This document shows positions 43,825 to 51,875 of a stretch of 64,000 nucleotides of DNA, one piece after another (position 1 is the first letter of the stretch; each line of letters starts with the position of its first letter). The notes under the pieces were generated by a model. The model made no database searches, was not told where the DNA came from, and was given only the letters and a program-made list of their open reading frames with translations. Where the stretch lies: positions 38,364 to 102,363 of the forward strand of contig CAYWYS010000007.1 in NCBI GenBank assembly GCA_964462675.1, read 5' to 3'. Made by a program: the position numbers and the translations under genes. The DNA comes from XN24 sp964462675. Its GTDB lineage: Bacteria; Pseudomonadota; Gammaproteobacteria; Steroidobacterales; XN24.

Positions 43825-44856
43825 ATGAGACGGGGACCAGGGATCCGGATCTGTCCGCCATGCAATCGAAGGTGGTTGGCCGCTCTGGTGGTGGCTGCCG
43901 CAGGTTCCACAGGGTCGTTGCCGGCACTTGCTGCCGAAGAGACGGAAACCGGCACCTTGAGCCTCGAGTTCGAGAACGACATCTTCTACGACACGGACCG
44001 CAACTACACGAATGGCGTGCGCGCCTCCTGGCTGTCCGGTCCAGACAAGACGCCCGCCTGGGCGCTCAGCGTGGCCCGCCGGTTCCCTTTGTTCCCGGAG
44101 GGCGGCACCGTGCGGACGAGCTATGCCGTTGGACAGAACATGTATACCCCGGACGACATCGCGCTACGCAACCCGCCGCTCGACGACCGCCCCTATGCCG
44201 GCTGGCTGTACGGCTCGATCGGGCTGATTACCGAGACGGGTCGGAGGCTCGTCCAGCTGGAACTGACCTTCGGCGTCGTCGGACCGGCCTCGCTTGCCGA
44301 GCGGACCCAGAAGTTCATCCACAAGATCACGGATTCGCCGGAGCCGCGCGGCTGGGACAGCCAGCTTAAGAACGAGCCTGGGCTCGTCCTGACCTACCAG
44401 CGCAGCTGGCGCGGCTTCGTTTCGGAATCGGTTGCCGGATTCGGCTTCGATGCGACGCCACACGTCGGTGGCGTTCTCGGCAACGTCTTCACTTACGCCA
44501 ACGTTGGCCTGACGCTCCGCTTTGGCCAGCGTCTGCCGCTCGACTACGGTCCGCCGCGCATCCAGCCGGGCTTGCCGGGCTCCGGCTTCTTCATGCCGCA
44601 GGACGATTTCGGTTGGTACCTGTTCGCCGGCGTGGAGGGACGAGCCGTTGCCCGCAACATCTTCCTCGACGGCAATACCTTTCGCGACAGCCGCAGCGTG
44701 GACAAGGAGCCGCTGGTTGGCGACCTCCAGTTCGGCATCGCGCTGACTTGGCGCGACATGCGTCTGAGCTACATCCATGTCCTGCGCACGCGGGAGTTCG
44801 AGACCCAGGACGGGGCCGACGATTTCGGAGCCGTCAGTCTCTCGGTGCGGTTCTGA
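43825..44856 (+). CDS. lpxR: LpxR-like lipid A 3'-O-deacylase (DUF2219)
   Basis: A 343-residue outer-membrane protein with a signal peptide ending LPALAAEE. It shows the LpxR pattern: LSLEFENDIFYDTDRNYTNG (the Asn-Asp pair and the Thr of the active site), RPYAGWLYGSIGL, FGVVGPASLAERTQKFIHKI (catalytic His region), GWDSQLKNEPGLVLTYQRSW (Glu) and GVLGNVFTYANVGLTLRFG. LpxR removes the 3'-acyloxyacyl chain of lipid A. It follows the RbbA operon closely and in the same direction. ATG 43825 is preferred to GTG 43819. Confidence 0.85.
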   Translation: MRRGPGIRICPPCNRRWLAALVVAAAGSTGSLPALAAEETETGTLSLEFENDIFYDTDRNYTNGVRASWLSGPDKTPAWALSVARRFPLFPEGGTVRTSYAVGQNMYTPDDIALRNPPLDDRPYAGWLYGSIGLITETGRRLVQLELTFGVVGPASLAERTQKFIHKITDSPEPRGWDSQLKNEPGLVLTYQRSWRGFVSESVAGFGFDATPHVGGVLGNVFTYANVGLTLRFGQRLPLDYGPPRIQPGLPGSGFFMPQDDFGWYLFAGVEGRAVARNIFLDGNTFRDSRSVDKEPLVGDLQFGIALTWRDMRLSYIHVLRTREFETQDGADDFGAVSLSVRF

Positions 44857-45790
44857 CCTTCAGCCAAGGAAGCGATCGCGGCGTGCCCGGACCACCCCTC
44901 CTCGACGAGCTGCGCGATTTCGACCGCGTGAGTGCCAGCATCAGCAGGATCCGGGCTTTCTGCGGCGTCAGGTGCAGGGCCATGATCGGCGGTATCCAGC
45001 GGCCTTCCCAGGCTTGCCTGTCGATGTTCGTGCACGGCTCGATTTCGTGCTCTGGGACGCTGTCCGCGGGTGGCCAGTTGCGGCCGACATTGTCGCCGCT
45101 CGGGAAAGCGGACACGACGATGGTGCCGGCGCGCGCCAGTTTCAGGTACGCAAGGGTTTCCTCGCAGTTAAAGCTGGTGTTGGCGACCACGATGCCGGCG
45201 GGACGCTGGTCATGGCGCGGACCGCGGCCCCCCGGATAGGAGAACAGCAGGTCGACATCCGGCAGTGATTCGATGCCGCTGAGGTCGAATTCGCTGCTGC
45301 TGCCTTGCGCGCGCGCGGGTGCGAAGAAAAACTCGGCGCCGTCGTGGCCCATGACGCCGAGCATGCCCATGTCACCGGTGGTGAATCCTCCGACCCGTTG
45401 ATAGGCCTTGCGCACCTCGCGGGCGGACAGGATGCGTCCGTCCATGACCACCAGCACGCCCTTGCCGACTGCCGAGGGCGAGGCCGGCTTGTCCGAACGC
45501 ACCGTCAGGTAAAGGAAAAAGGCCGTCTCTTCCAGGCGATCGGTGCCGTGGGTCACAACCACGCCGGCGATGTCGTCGCGCTCCTTCAGCACCTGTCCGA
45601 TCTGGCGCGACAGAGCGATCCACTGTGTCGGCGTGATCAGCGCGCTGGCCACGTTGGAGAACTGCTGCGAGGCCGGTGCCCGCAGCCACCACGGCGATGG
45701 CCTTGCCGGCGCACTTTTCACGCGCAGCTCTGCCAGCCTCCCCAGGGCCCCCGGTCCGGCAATGACCCACACCAAGGGATTCCAATCCCT
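44834..45790 (-). pseudogene. Type II L-asparaginase relic
   Basis: The reading frame holds SNVASALITPTQWIALSRQI, VVVTHGTDRLEETAFFLYLT, GKGVLVVMDGRILSAREVRK, LFSYPGG, IVVANTSFNCEETLAYLKLA and TPQKARILLMLALTR, all asparaginase blocks. The N-terminal TGGTI nucleophile loop is destroyed (VWVIAGPGALG). The QRP-DGPxNL stretch after KPA is deleted in frame (KPASPSAVGKG), and the usual DG after YPGG is altered. It cannot be active. It would have been exported or cytoplasmic like its relatives. The N-terminal edge merges with a dispersed repeat. Confidence 0.7.
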
Positions 45791-45809
45791 TCGCCTCCCG
45801 GCATGAACC

Positions 45810-45886
45810 CTCGTTGGGCCCGTCAGGCATCCCCGGCGCCCCGATGAGGCACCGTTCTCTCGCTTGGGGCTCGAGGGCGAACCTGG
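45810..45886. repeat. Dispersed repeat, copy 2
   Basis: About 75 bases from GTTGGGCCC to the core GGCTCGAGGGCGAACCTGG (45868-45886). It matches 47148-47223 with few differences (for example CATCCCCGGCGCC versus TATCCCCGGCGCC). It lies upstream of the asparaginase relic. Confidence 0.65.
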
Positions 45887-45894
45887 CACCAATG

Positions 45895-45927
45895 AAAAAG
45901 CCACCCCGAGAATTCCCGAGGTGGCTT
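45895..45927 (-). terminator. Rho-independent terminator of the PEP-CTERM relic
   Basis: Read on the minus strand, AAGCCACC and its complement GGTGGCTT form the base of a GC-rich hairpin that continues imperfectly to an AATT loop, followed by a T-run. It directly follows the PEP-CTERM coding end. Confidence 0.65.
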
Positions 45928-45930
45928 CCG

Positions 45931-46368
45931 TGATCACACATTGAGGCGCTAAGCCGGCCTTTGCCGAGCGCCGCCGCAAGCCGATGCCGACGAGGCCCAG
46001 GCCGAGGAGGGTGAGGGCGGTGGGTTCAGGGACGCCCCGACTATCCGTGACGAAATTGACTGTGAAGCCGTCGCCAATCTGTGCGAAGTTGATTCCTCTA
46101 AAGTTTATGGTGAGGCTGCTGTGACACCGGTAACGGTCTCATCGTTGGGTAAAGCCCGCCAAAGGACCTTCTCGCCTGCTTCCAGACTGCACCAACTACC
46201 GCGCAACACGGAATTGTAGGACTGCAATACGCCATTGGCAGATCGTGGCACATAGTAGCCCGGTGGCACACCGGCAGGCCTCGAGAATCGGAACACCAAG
46301 CCATGCTCGGCTTCCCACGAGAAATTTGGGTTATCTAAGCCTGGCTCCAGATAGGCGTCCCCATGCAA
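45931..46368 (-). pseudogene. PEP-CTERM protein relic
   Basis: The first frame (GDAYLEPGLDNPNFSWEAEH, GVPPGYYVPRSANGVLQSYN, AGEKVLWRALPNDETVTGVT) stops at 46105, where a shift to a second frame gives SSLTINFRGINFAQIGDGFT, VNFVTDSRG and the sorting signal VPEPTALTLLGLGLVGIGLR. PEP-CTERM proteins are cleaved by exosortase and linked to exopolysaccharide production. The signal peptide is missing (a stop lies four codons upstream), the frame is shifted, and the C-terminal stop after RRRSAKAG is lost. Confidence 0.6.
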
Positions 46369-46581
46369 CTCGCATCAGTAAAGTAAAAGGTGTCCAGGGA
46401 TCTAAGCCACTCCTCCATCGAGTAAGTCGCCAGGTAAGATGCTCTGACCGGAGAACGGCTTTGGCTTGTGACGTCCTGCAGCTGCGGCCGGCGCCGCAAA
46501 TCCAGGCTCTGGCTAAAGGTCAGGCCTCTCCTATATGCTCTGGCGACGCTGAATCCCGAGGTTCGTCAAGGAGGATCGCGC

Positions 46582-47097
46582 ATGTTCCCGAGTTACGCGA
46601 AAAAGACTATTCGCGCTGTCGCTCTGACCGCATTCCTGCTGAGTTCCGCCGCTGCTTTTGCCGATGAGGTAGTGCTGAGAGTCGGCGGTGTGGTGGACAA
46701 GCCGCTCGAACTCACTCGCGCTGACCTAGCGGCGATGCCGCACGACGAGTTTCAGATTCCGACGCAGCACGACAAAAGCATGATGGAGACCTGGGCCGGT
46801 GTACCCATGATTGAGCTGCTGCGGGCTGCGGGCGCGCCAGTGGGCGAGCGCTTGAGAGGGTCCAACATGGCCGGCTACGTTGTGGTCATCGCGGAGGACG
46901 GGTTCCGTGCTGTGTACGCGCTGGCAGAGATCGAGCCGCGATTCTCGCCTGAACGGCGGATCCTCGTGGCTGACAGCCTCAATGGTGAGCCGCTGGATGA
47001 CAAGTTTGGCAACCTGCGTATTGCCAACCAGGGCGAGGGCGCGTTCTCGCGATGGGTACGCAAGGTGGTTGCGCTCGAAGTCAGAATCGCTGAGTAG
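46582..47097 (+). CDS. Exported molybdopterin-binding-fold (SUOX-like) small protein
   Basis: A 171-residue protein with a signal peptide (TIRAVALTAFLLSSAAAFA). The mature part (LRVGGVVDKPLELTRADLAA, METWAGVPMIELLRAAGAPV, YVVVIAEDGFRAVYALAEIE, LRIANQGEGAFSRWVRKVVA) is the short oxidoreductase molybdopterin-binding-like domain. It lacks the conserved Cys that ligates Mo in sulfite oxidases, so it may be a binding or structural version. Strong AAGGAGG before ATG 46582. It stands alone between relics and repeats. Confidence 0.78.
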   Translation: MFPSYAKKTIRAVALTAFLLSSAAAFADEVVLRVGGVVDKPLELTRADLAAMPHDEFQIPTQHDKSMMETWAGVPMIELLRAAGAPVGERLRGSNMAGYVVVIAEDGFRAVYALAEIEPRFSPERRILVADSLNGEPLDDKFGNLRIANQGEGAFSRWVRKVVALEVRIAE

Positions 47098-47147
47098 ACC
47101 ACCGGATCCCTTGGGATTCCGGCATAAAACCCTAACCCTTTGAAAAA

Positions 47148-47223
47148 TTGGTGGGCCCGGCAGGTATCCCCGGCGCCTCGATAAGGCACCGTTCCCTCGC
47201 CTGGGGCTCGAGGGCGAACCTGG
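47148..47223. repeat. Dispersed repeat, copy 3
   Basis: About 75 bases from GGTGGGCCC to the core GGCTCGAGGGCGAACCTGG (47205-47223). It follows the molybdopterin-fold gene. The rest of 47224-47520 shows no gene. Confidence 0.65.
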
Positions 47224-47520
47224 AACCAAGGGCACAAAGATGCCAGACAGCTCTACTTTTTACCTGTCGACGAGAGCGGGAAGCTTACGTTTCGGTTTCT
47301 TCATTGACCGGCTGACTCGTCCGAACCGGGGCCTGAAACGCCAACGCAGTTCCGCGCTCTTGCCTTCGTATACGAGTCCGCCCAGGAAGGACACTTTATT
47401 CCGGGGTGGGCGGTCAGGTGTTGGCGGCCGGTTCCGGCATCCACGCGGCAGCGGGAGACGAAGATGCTCCCGCCAGGAGCCAGCCACGATGTTGCTGCGG
47501 GCTTGCGGGTGGAGACGCTT

Positions 47521-47805
47521 TTATGGCCGGCTTGGCGGCCACATCCGTGCGGTGTGCACGAGGGCCAAAATCCACACTGTTTCGTCCTCCACCTCGTACA
47601 CCAGCCGGTAGCTTTCGTGGGGGATCAACTCCCGCGTGCCTGTAATCTGACCCGCTTTACCAAGGTGCGCATGTTGGGCCAGGCGACCCGCCGCTTCAGC
47701 AAAAAGCTCATCCATCCTGATGGCGGCGAGGGGGTTGTCCTGGCTGATGTAGTCGATGATGTCGGCTCGATCTTGTTCTGCGGCAGAGGCCCAGAAGACC
47801 CTCAT
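47521..47805 (-). CDS. ParE/RelE-family toxin
   Basis: A 94-residue protein with the ParE/RelE pattern: VFWASAAEQDRADIIDYISQ, DNPLAAIRMDELFAEAAGRL, GKAGQITGTRELIPHESYRL and VYEVEDETVWILALVHTARMWPP. It should poison gyrase or cleave ribosome-bound mRNA; the ParE side is more likely from the helical N-terminus and RELIPHESYRLVYEV. It overlaps the antitoxin gene by 4 bases. Confidence 0.88.
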   Translation of the reverse strand: MRVFWASAAEQDRADIIDYISQDNPLAAIRMDELFAEAAGRLAQHAHLGKAGQITGTRELIPHESYRLVYEVEDETVWILALVHTARMWPPSRP

Positions 47806-48095
47806 GCGCCAGCACTGCCAACCTTGGCCAGCAGCTGTGCGCGCCGTGCAGCGGAACGTGTCTCGACATCATCGGCGCTGACGTAGTCACCGGCATGGAT
47901 CTGCTCCCGAGCATCCGCCACTTTGCCGCGCAGGAAATCTTCGTACTCACGTGCCCGACGCTGACGCTGCACGAACTCGCGCATTAACTCACGCAGGATC
48001 TGCGAGGCCGGGCGATGGCTGGCTTCGGCCTCAGCCATGAATTCGGCACGGAGCTCCGGCTCCAGCTTCATGGTGAAAACAGCGTCTTTGGACAT
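47802..48095 (-). CDS. RHH-type antitoxin of the ParE-like pair
   Basis: A 97-residue protein beginning MSKDAVFTMKLEPELRAEFM, then AEAEASHRPASQILRELMRE, a ribbon-helix-helix, followed by a charged C-terminal tail (REYEDFLRGKVADAREQIHA) that would wrap the toxin. It precedes and overlaps the toxin gene, the usual order. ATG 48095 is chosen over GTG 48098. The AT-rich region upstream (48120-48150, with GTATATAC) is a good promoter/operator candidate. Confidence 0.82.
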   Translation of the reverse strand: MSKDAVFTMKLEPELRAEFMAEAEASHRPASQILRELMREFVQRQRRAREYEDFLRGKVADAREQIHAGDYVSADDVETRSAARRAQLLAKVGSAGA

Positions 48096-48278
48096 CACGG
48101 AAACCCCATCGCATTTGGTACAAACGAAGTATATACGTCGTAAGTATGCGTGTCACCAGGTATTTGGCTTGCGCTGTGTATACGAAGTGGGCGCAGATCA
48201 ACAGCCTTGATGCCAACAGCCTGAGTACAGAGGATTTGCAGCACGCCCATCCCTGTGAATCGGCGTGAAACATGGACC

Positions 48279-48317
48279 CCATTGCTGTCAATCTTGAATG
48301 TCGATTGACAGCAATGG
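48279..48317. repeat. Perfect 15-bp inverted repeat
   Basis: CCATTGCTGTCAATC and GATTGACAGCAATGG are exact complements around a 9-base loop. It stands just before the istA relic. No T-run follows. Confidence 0.6.
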
Positions 48318-48320
48318 CAG

Positions 48321-48515
48321 CTCGAGAACCGCCCGCATCCCGAGCAGGGCTATCGGGCATGCCTGGGGTTGCTCAATCTGTCGAAGACCTACGGCGAGGA
48401 GCGCCTCGAGGGGGCCTGCCGCCGGGCGCTGACCATCGGCTCGCCGACTCGAAAACGCATCATCGCAATCCTCAACGCCAAGCTTGACCAGCATCCGGAT
48501 CTCTTCCCCGTGTAG
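48321..48515 (+). pseudogene. IS21 istA C-terminal fragment
   Basis: The frame reads LENRPHPEQGYRACLGLLNL, SKTYGEERLEGACRRALTIG, SPTRKRIIAILNAKLDQHPD and ends at a TAG. This is the conserved C-terminus of IS21-family IstA (HPEQGYRACLGL, RLExACRRAL). The catalytic domain is absent and no istB follows. 48516-48679 contains no gene, only possible IS end sequence and the GGATCCCTTAGGG tag shared with 29361. Confidence 0.65.
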
Positions 48516-48679
48516 CGCGACAATCAAGGTGAGAACGTCGCGACAATCTAGATGAGAAAGCTGAATGACGGCGGGGCCCTTTCGGGCTGCGTATTCCGGG
48601 TAAATTTGACCGCTGATTCCGCTTGAACGTGACCGGCCTTTCCGACCAAAGAAGGGATCCCTTAGGGCCAAAGGCGCCC

Positions 48680-49198
48680 CTACCGAAACCGCCAGTTCAG
48701 ACCCAGAATAATCTCTTCATTCGCACTGTTCGCGCCGAGGTCCAGGCCGAAGTTTCTGTGCAACGTCACAAGAATTCCGGCATTGACGTTACCCTTCATG
48801 TCGTCTTTTTCCTCATACCAAAAGGCTGCTGATGGGGCCCGGTACAGCCCGTATTGGGAGATCTGCGTAATACCGCCGCCGACATAGGAAGCGAAGCGAC
48901 CGATGGCCAGGGTCAGGCCGACGTTGACCGTGACCGACTCGGTCTCGCCATCAACTCGGATGTCCCCCGGGATGGGTCGAAAGTTGTCATCGGAGTCTCT
49001 ATCAACTCGCGAGGAGACCGTGCCGTTGATGTACCAGCCCACTGCGTTGGGACGGAGGGAGTAAAACCCGATCGCCACGCCGCTGGTTTCGTTTCCGGAG
49101 AAGCCCCCAAGGGAGAAGGCAAGAGAGCTGTCGTCGTCAGCAGCATGCACAGCAGGAGCAGCGAGCACACACAAGAGCAAAAGGATCGCGGCACGCAT
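48680..49198 (-). CDS. Small exported outer-membrane-like protein
   Basis: A 172-residue protein with a signal peptide (MRAAILLLLCVLAAPAVHAA). The mature part alternates polar and hydrophobic residues in strands (GVAIGFYSLRPNAVGWYING, SVTVNVGLTLAIGRFASYVG, GNVNAGILVTLHRNFGLDLG) and ends in Phe-Arg (LGLNWRFR), as outer-membrane barrels do. A GAGGAAAA site precedes ATG 49198. A partly deleted copy exists at 29337-29530. The family is not recognised. Confidence 0.75.
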   Translation of the reverse strand: MRAAILLLLCVLAAPAVHAADDDSSLAFSLGGFSGNETSGVAIGFYSLRPNAVGWYINGTVSSRVDRDSDDNFRPIPGDIRVDGETESVTVNVGLTLAIGRFASYVGGGITQISQYGLYRAPSAAFWYEEKDDMKGNVNAGILVTLHRNFGLDLGANSANEEIILGLNWRFR

Positions 49199-49462
49199 GA
49201 TGTTTTCCTCGGGCGGAACGCCGGTAGCGAAATAAGTATGGGCAGTCCCGTAGCTCATGGGGTGAGCCTGGCTGCCGACCGGGTCTCTCAATCAATCGCT
49301 CCCAAGCTCTCTGCTACCTCAGGATGCTCCATCATGTATTCCCTGAGCAGGTGGTAATGCCTGACAGACATTCGGCGTAGGGCACAATTCCTATGCCGGT
49401 TCCTGAGTGAACTACACTTCAGGCAGTCAACTGTGTTTCTCACAGCCAGGACGTGTCATGCC

Positions 49463-49789
49463 ATGGGAACCGCATCGATCTACTCCTGCCCGGAGTGTGG
49501 GTACCAAAGCCATTTCGTGAGCAGTGGTTATGACGTTGGGATGGCTTCCCACGTTGTCGGCATCAGCTGCGCCGACTGCGAAGAACTCTACAGCGCATCC
49601 TTGCCAGGCAAGCCATGGGACGCAGACTGGGATGCCATGCGGCATCTGGTGGAGTCAGGGGAGCTGCCGACCGGTGCCAGGTGTCCGAAGTCAGCTAAGC
49701 ACAAGGTGACAGTGTGGAGCCACCCGGGGCCATGCCCGCGATGCGGCACGATCCTTAATGAGGGCGGGGATGTCTTGTGCTGGGATTGA
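49463..49789 (+). CDS. Zinc-ribbon protein
   Basis: A 108-residue protein with CPECG (N-terminal), CADCEELY and CPRCG pairs, enough for two zinc ribbons. Between them is GKPWDADWDAMRHLVESGEL. ATG 49463 places the first knuckle at residue 9; GTG 49433 would add ten residues. Such small ribbon proteins are often nucleic-acid or protein binders. It opens the defence island, but its link to it is unknown. The 264 bases upstream contain no gene. Confidence 0.6.
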   Translation: MGTASIYSCPECGYQSHFVSSGYDVGMASHVVGISCADCEELYSASLPGKPWDADWDAMRHLVESGELPTGARCPKSAKHKVTVWSHPGPCPRCGTILNEGGDVLCWD

Positions 49790-49872
49790 CGAGGTAATTA
49801 CTTGCAAAGGCCACTGGAGTGGTTGCATTGACCTAACCAATACACGGGTTGATTGAAGTTCTCAGGTGCTGC

Positions 49873-50286
49873 ATGGAACGGCTTACGATTCGCCCGAATA
49901 GCTGGTTCGCCTGGCAGATGTTCCCCGGATACTGTGATCTGCCGTATTGCTCGCCAATATACGTGACGGGATTCATGGCGCTCAAGACCGGCCGTGGGCA
50001 TTTCCGCATGCAATTTATCAATGTCCGCTATGCCGAAGGTGTACAAGGCATGGATATGGAAATGCGGGTCTTGTCTCGCCAGGAGAACTTTCTGGTGGCG
50101 ACCCTAATAGATCATCCGGAAGAAGAGCCCGATCGATGTGCCGTAATAAGTCATATTGGTTTCGAGTGGATCCGAAACTTCTGCCCCAACTTGTGGCGAA
50201 GCAGGCCTCCGTCGGACAATCGCCACCATGATCCGGATAGCGTTGCTACTTACTTGAGTCAGATCTTCTTTCCAGGAAGACCGTAA
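49873..50286 (+). CDS. Unknown protein at the head of a nuclease-rich operon
   Basis: A 137-residue protein (MERLTIRPNSWFAWQMFPGY...) rich in aromatic residues and Cys, with strand-like segments (YVTGFMALKTGRGHFRMQFI and MRVLSRQENFLVATLIDHP). No family is recognised. The stop overlaps the ATG of the GIY-YIG gene by one base (TAATG), so the two are translated together. Base composition is visibly more AT-rich than that of the flanking core genes, which suggests transfer. Confidence 0.55.
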   Translation: MERLTIRPNSWFAWQMFPGYCDLPYCSPIYVTGFMALKTGRGHFRMQFINVRYAEGVQGMDMEMRVLSRQENFLVATLIDHPEEEPDRCAVISHIGFEWIRNFCPNLWRSRPPSDNRHHDPDSVATYLSQIFFPGRP

Positions 50287-50708
50287 TGCAGCTGACAATT
50301 TCGCTCCCCACCAGAGCACAGATCATCAATGGTGGCTTCTTGATTTCTATTGCACCCGATGGGACATCATGGTCCAAAACACAACTCGGCGATTATTCGC
50401 ACAAGAGTGGGGTTTACATTCTGCATGCCAACGGCCGCATCATTTATGTCGGCAAGACCACGGAGGGCGACTATGGCAACTTCGGTGAGCGCCTCCGCCG
50501 CCATTGTCAGAAGAAAGCTTCCGGCAATAGCGCTCTCTACCAGATGCTATGCGAAGAGAAGGGCCCTGTTAGGGCGTATCTTCTTGACCTGATGGATCTA
50601 GACATGATGATTGATCAAGGTCCAATGAATCTATCGCAAGCGAGGAAGGCACTCATCATGGAGCAATCGCTCATCGGCATATACGAGCCCCCGGGTAACC
50701 GCGTCTAA
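50286..50708 (+). CDS. GIY-YIG-domain protein
   Basis: A 140-residue protein with the GIY-YIG core: SGVYILHANGRIIYVGKTTE (GVY and YVG in place of GIY and YIG), FGERLRRHCQ with the catalytic Arg, and a Glu in MEQSLIGIYEPPGN. It could be a nicking or repair-type nuclease. It is second in a probable operon with an unknown protein and two further nuclease-like genes. Confidence 0.75.
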   Translation: MQLTISLPTRAQIINGGFLISIAPDGTSWSKTQLGDYSHKSGVYILHANGRIIYVGKTTEGDYGNFGERLRRHCQKKASGNSALYQMLCEEKGPVRAYLLDLMDLDMMIDQGPMNLSQARKALIMEQSLIGIYEPPGNRV

Positions 50709-50725
50709 GCATTTAGGATCAAATC

Positions 50726-51270
50726 ATGGATGCCTTTGAGAGGATTGTCGCGTCTGTCCTCGACCGTCAGGGATTCTGGACCCGGACTGAGGTAAAGGTC
50801 GATCTCACGAAGCAGGAGAAAAGGGACATAGCTCGAGCCCTCGGTGGGAACTTGATGTCGTCGGATACAAGGCAGCCACAAACGAGATCCGGGTGGTGTA
50901 GTGCAAGTCCTATCTGGATTCGATCGGGGTGGCCGCAAGGGACGTGATCGACCCAGGTGCCAACTACAGCTCAAGATTCAAGCTGTTTCATGAGCATCAC
51001 ACGCGAGAAACCATATTTCGGCGATTGGCTAGTCAGTTCGAACAGGCTGGTTTATGCCAGAGTCAGCCGAGGATAACGCTGTGCCTCGCAGCCGGGAACA
51101 TCCGTAATCAGGCTGATTGCGAGATGCTGAAGCAGCATCTCGAAGCCAACAGATGGCTATTGTTTGATCCGGAAATGATTAGGAACGAGCTTCGGTTTCT
51201 CGTGGAGAGTGGCTATGACAACTCGGTGGCAGCAATTACGGCGAAGGTGTTGTTGAGGGAAAGGAAGTGA
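50726..51270 (+). pseudogene. Broken PD-(D/E)XK restriction-endonuclease-like gene
   Basis: It starts MDAFERIVASVLDRQGFWTR, TEVKVDLTKQEKRDIAR. After a frameshift near 50840 the frame gives RWELDVVGYKAATNEIRVV, then a TAG, then CKSYLDSIGVAARDVIDPGA, YSSRFKLFHEHHTRETIFRR and RITLCLAAGNIRNQADCEML. The D of ELDVV and the E-x-K expected at V-E-C-K form the nuclease site; the TAG stands exactly where the catalytic Glu codon should be. A frameshift plus this stop make the gene inactive. It overlaps the next gene by 4 bases. Confidence 0.65.
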
Positions 51271-51530
51271 CGGACACGAATTTAACTGGTATCGCTAGTG
51301 TGCATTTCGTTGTTTCGGAGTTATCACGCAGGGGAATCATTGCCCTACCGACCGTCAACAACACCGCGGCATATGACATTGTGGCGGTCAATCCCGAGGG
51401 CACGAAGCACGCGAACATCCAGGTTAAGACATCATCGAAGCGCGTGAATTATTTTCCGATGCCGCCGCCGGAAAAAATCCGCGCCGGCAAGTGCGCGCGC
51501 CGGCCCATGACGGACACGATTCCGGGCTGA
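51267..51530 (+). pseudogene. DUF4365/Hjc-like nuclease fragment cut by an IS relic
   Basis: The GTG overlaps the previous stop (GTGA). The frame encodes VHFVVSELSRRGIIALPTVN, AYDIVAVNPEGTKHANIQVK, TSSKRVNYFPMP. The D-x-V and I-Q-V-K pattern is a PD-(D/E)XK fold typical of DUF4365-like proteins. After about residue 65 the sequence enters repeated IS-type ends and stops, so the C-terminal half is missing. Confidence 0.55.
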
Positions 51531-51615
51531 TGGCGGACAGTGTTCCGGCGGCATGGCGGACATTTTCGGGTTTCGCCCGGAACACTGTCCGCGATGCCGG
51601 AATGCTGTCCGCCAT
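51507..51615. mobile_element. Collapsed insertion-sequence ends
   Basis: Five related motifs of the form ATGGCGGACA-N3/4-TTCCGG: three forward (51507, 51529, 51553) and two inverted (to ~51594 and ~51615). GCGGACAGTGTTCCGG (51532-51547) is exactly inverted at 51578-51593. Multiple terminal repeats facing each other with nothing between resemble an IS21-type element that has lost its inside. 51616-52008 otherwise holds no supported gene. Confidence 0.55.
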
Positions 51616-51875
51616 GGTTCCGGAATGAGCCGGGTCGGGAGGCCTGGCGGATGAGTTGAGCGTCTCGACGCAAGCCCTTTAGACAACGCGGAGAACATGG
51701 ACCTGACTCGAATTGCGAATCCCACGCCGAAGGACTTTGAGCGGCTGCGGGAGTACGAGAAGGTACGCATGATTCTGCTGAGGGATGCGGATGACTAGCT
51801 GTCTGCAAAACAAGCAGCTGGGTCACGCAGGATTTCTCGGCGCGGAATGGGCGGTTCGGCGCTAAGTCGGCAGCA

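Noticed and set aside
41876..43927. 683-codon minus-strand frame opposite rbbA and yhhJ
   Set aside because: Antisense shadow rich in Arg, His and Gln with no family features.
44834..45979. 381-codon frame read as one intact asparaginase
   Set aside because: It joins a PEP-CTERM tail, a dispersed repeat and an asparaginase lacking the TGGTI nucleophile.
51698..51798. 33-codon frame MDLTRIANPTPKDFERLREY...
   Set aside because: Looks somewhat protein-like but has no clear ribosome site or relatives; perhaps the tail of a lost gene.
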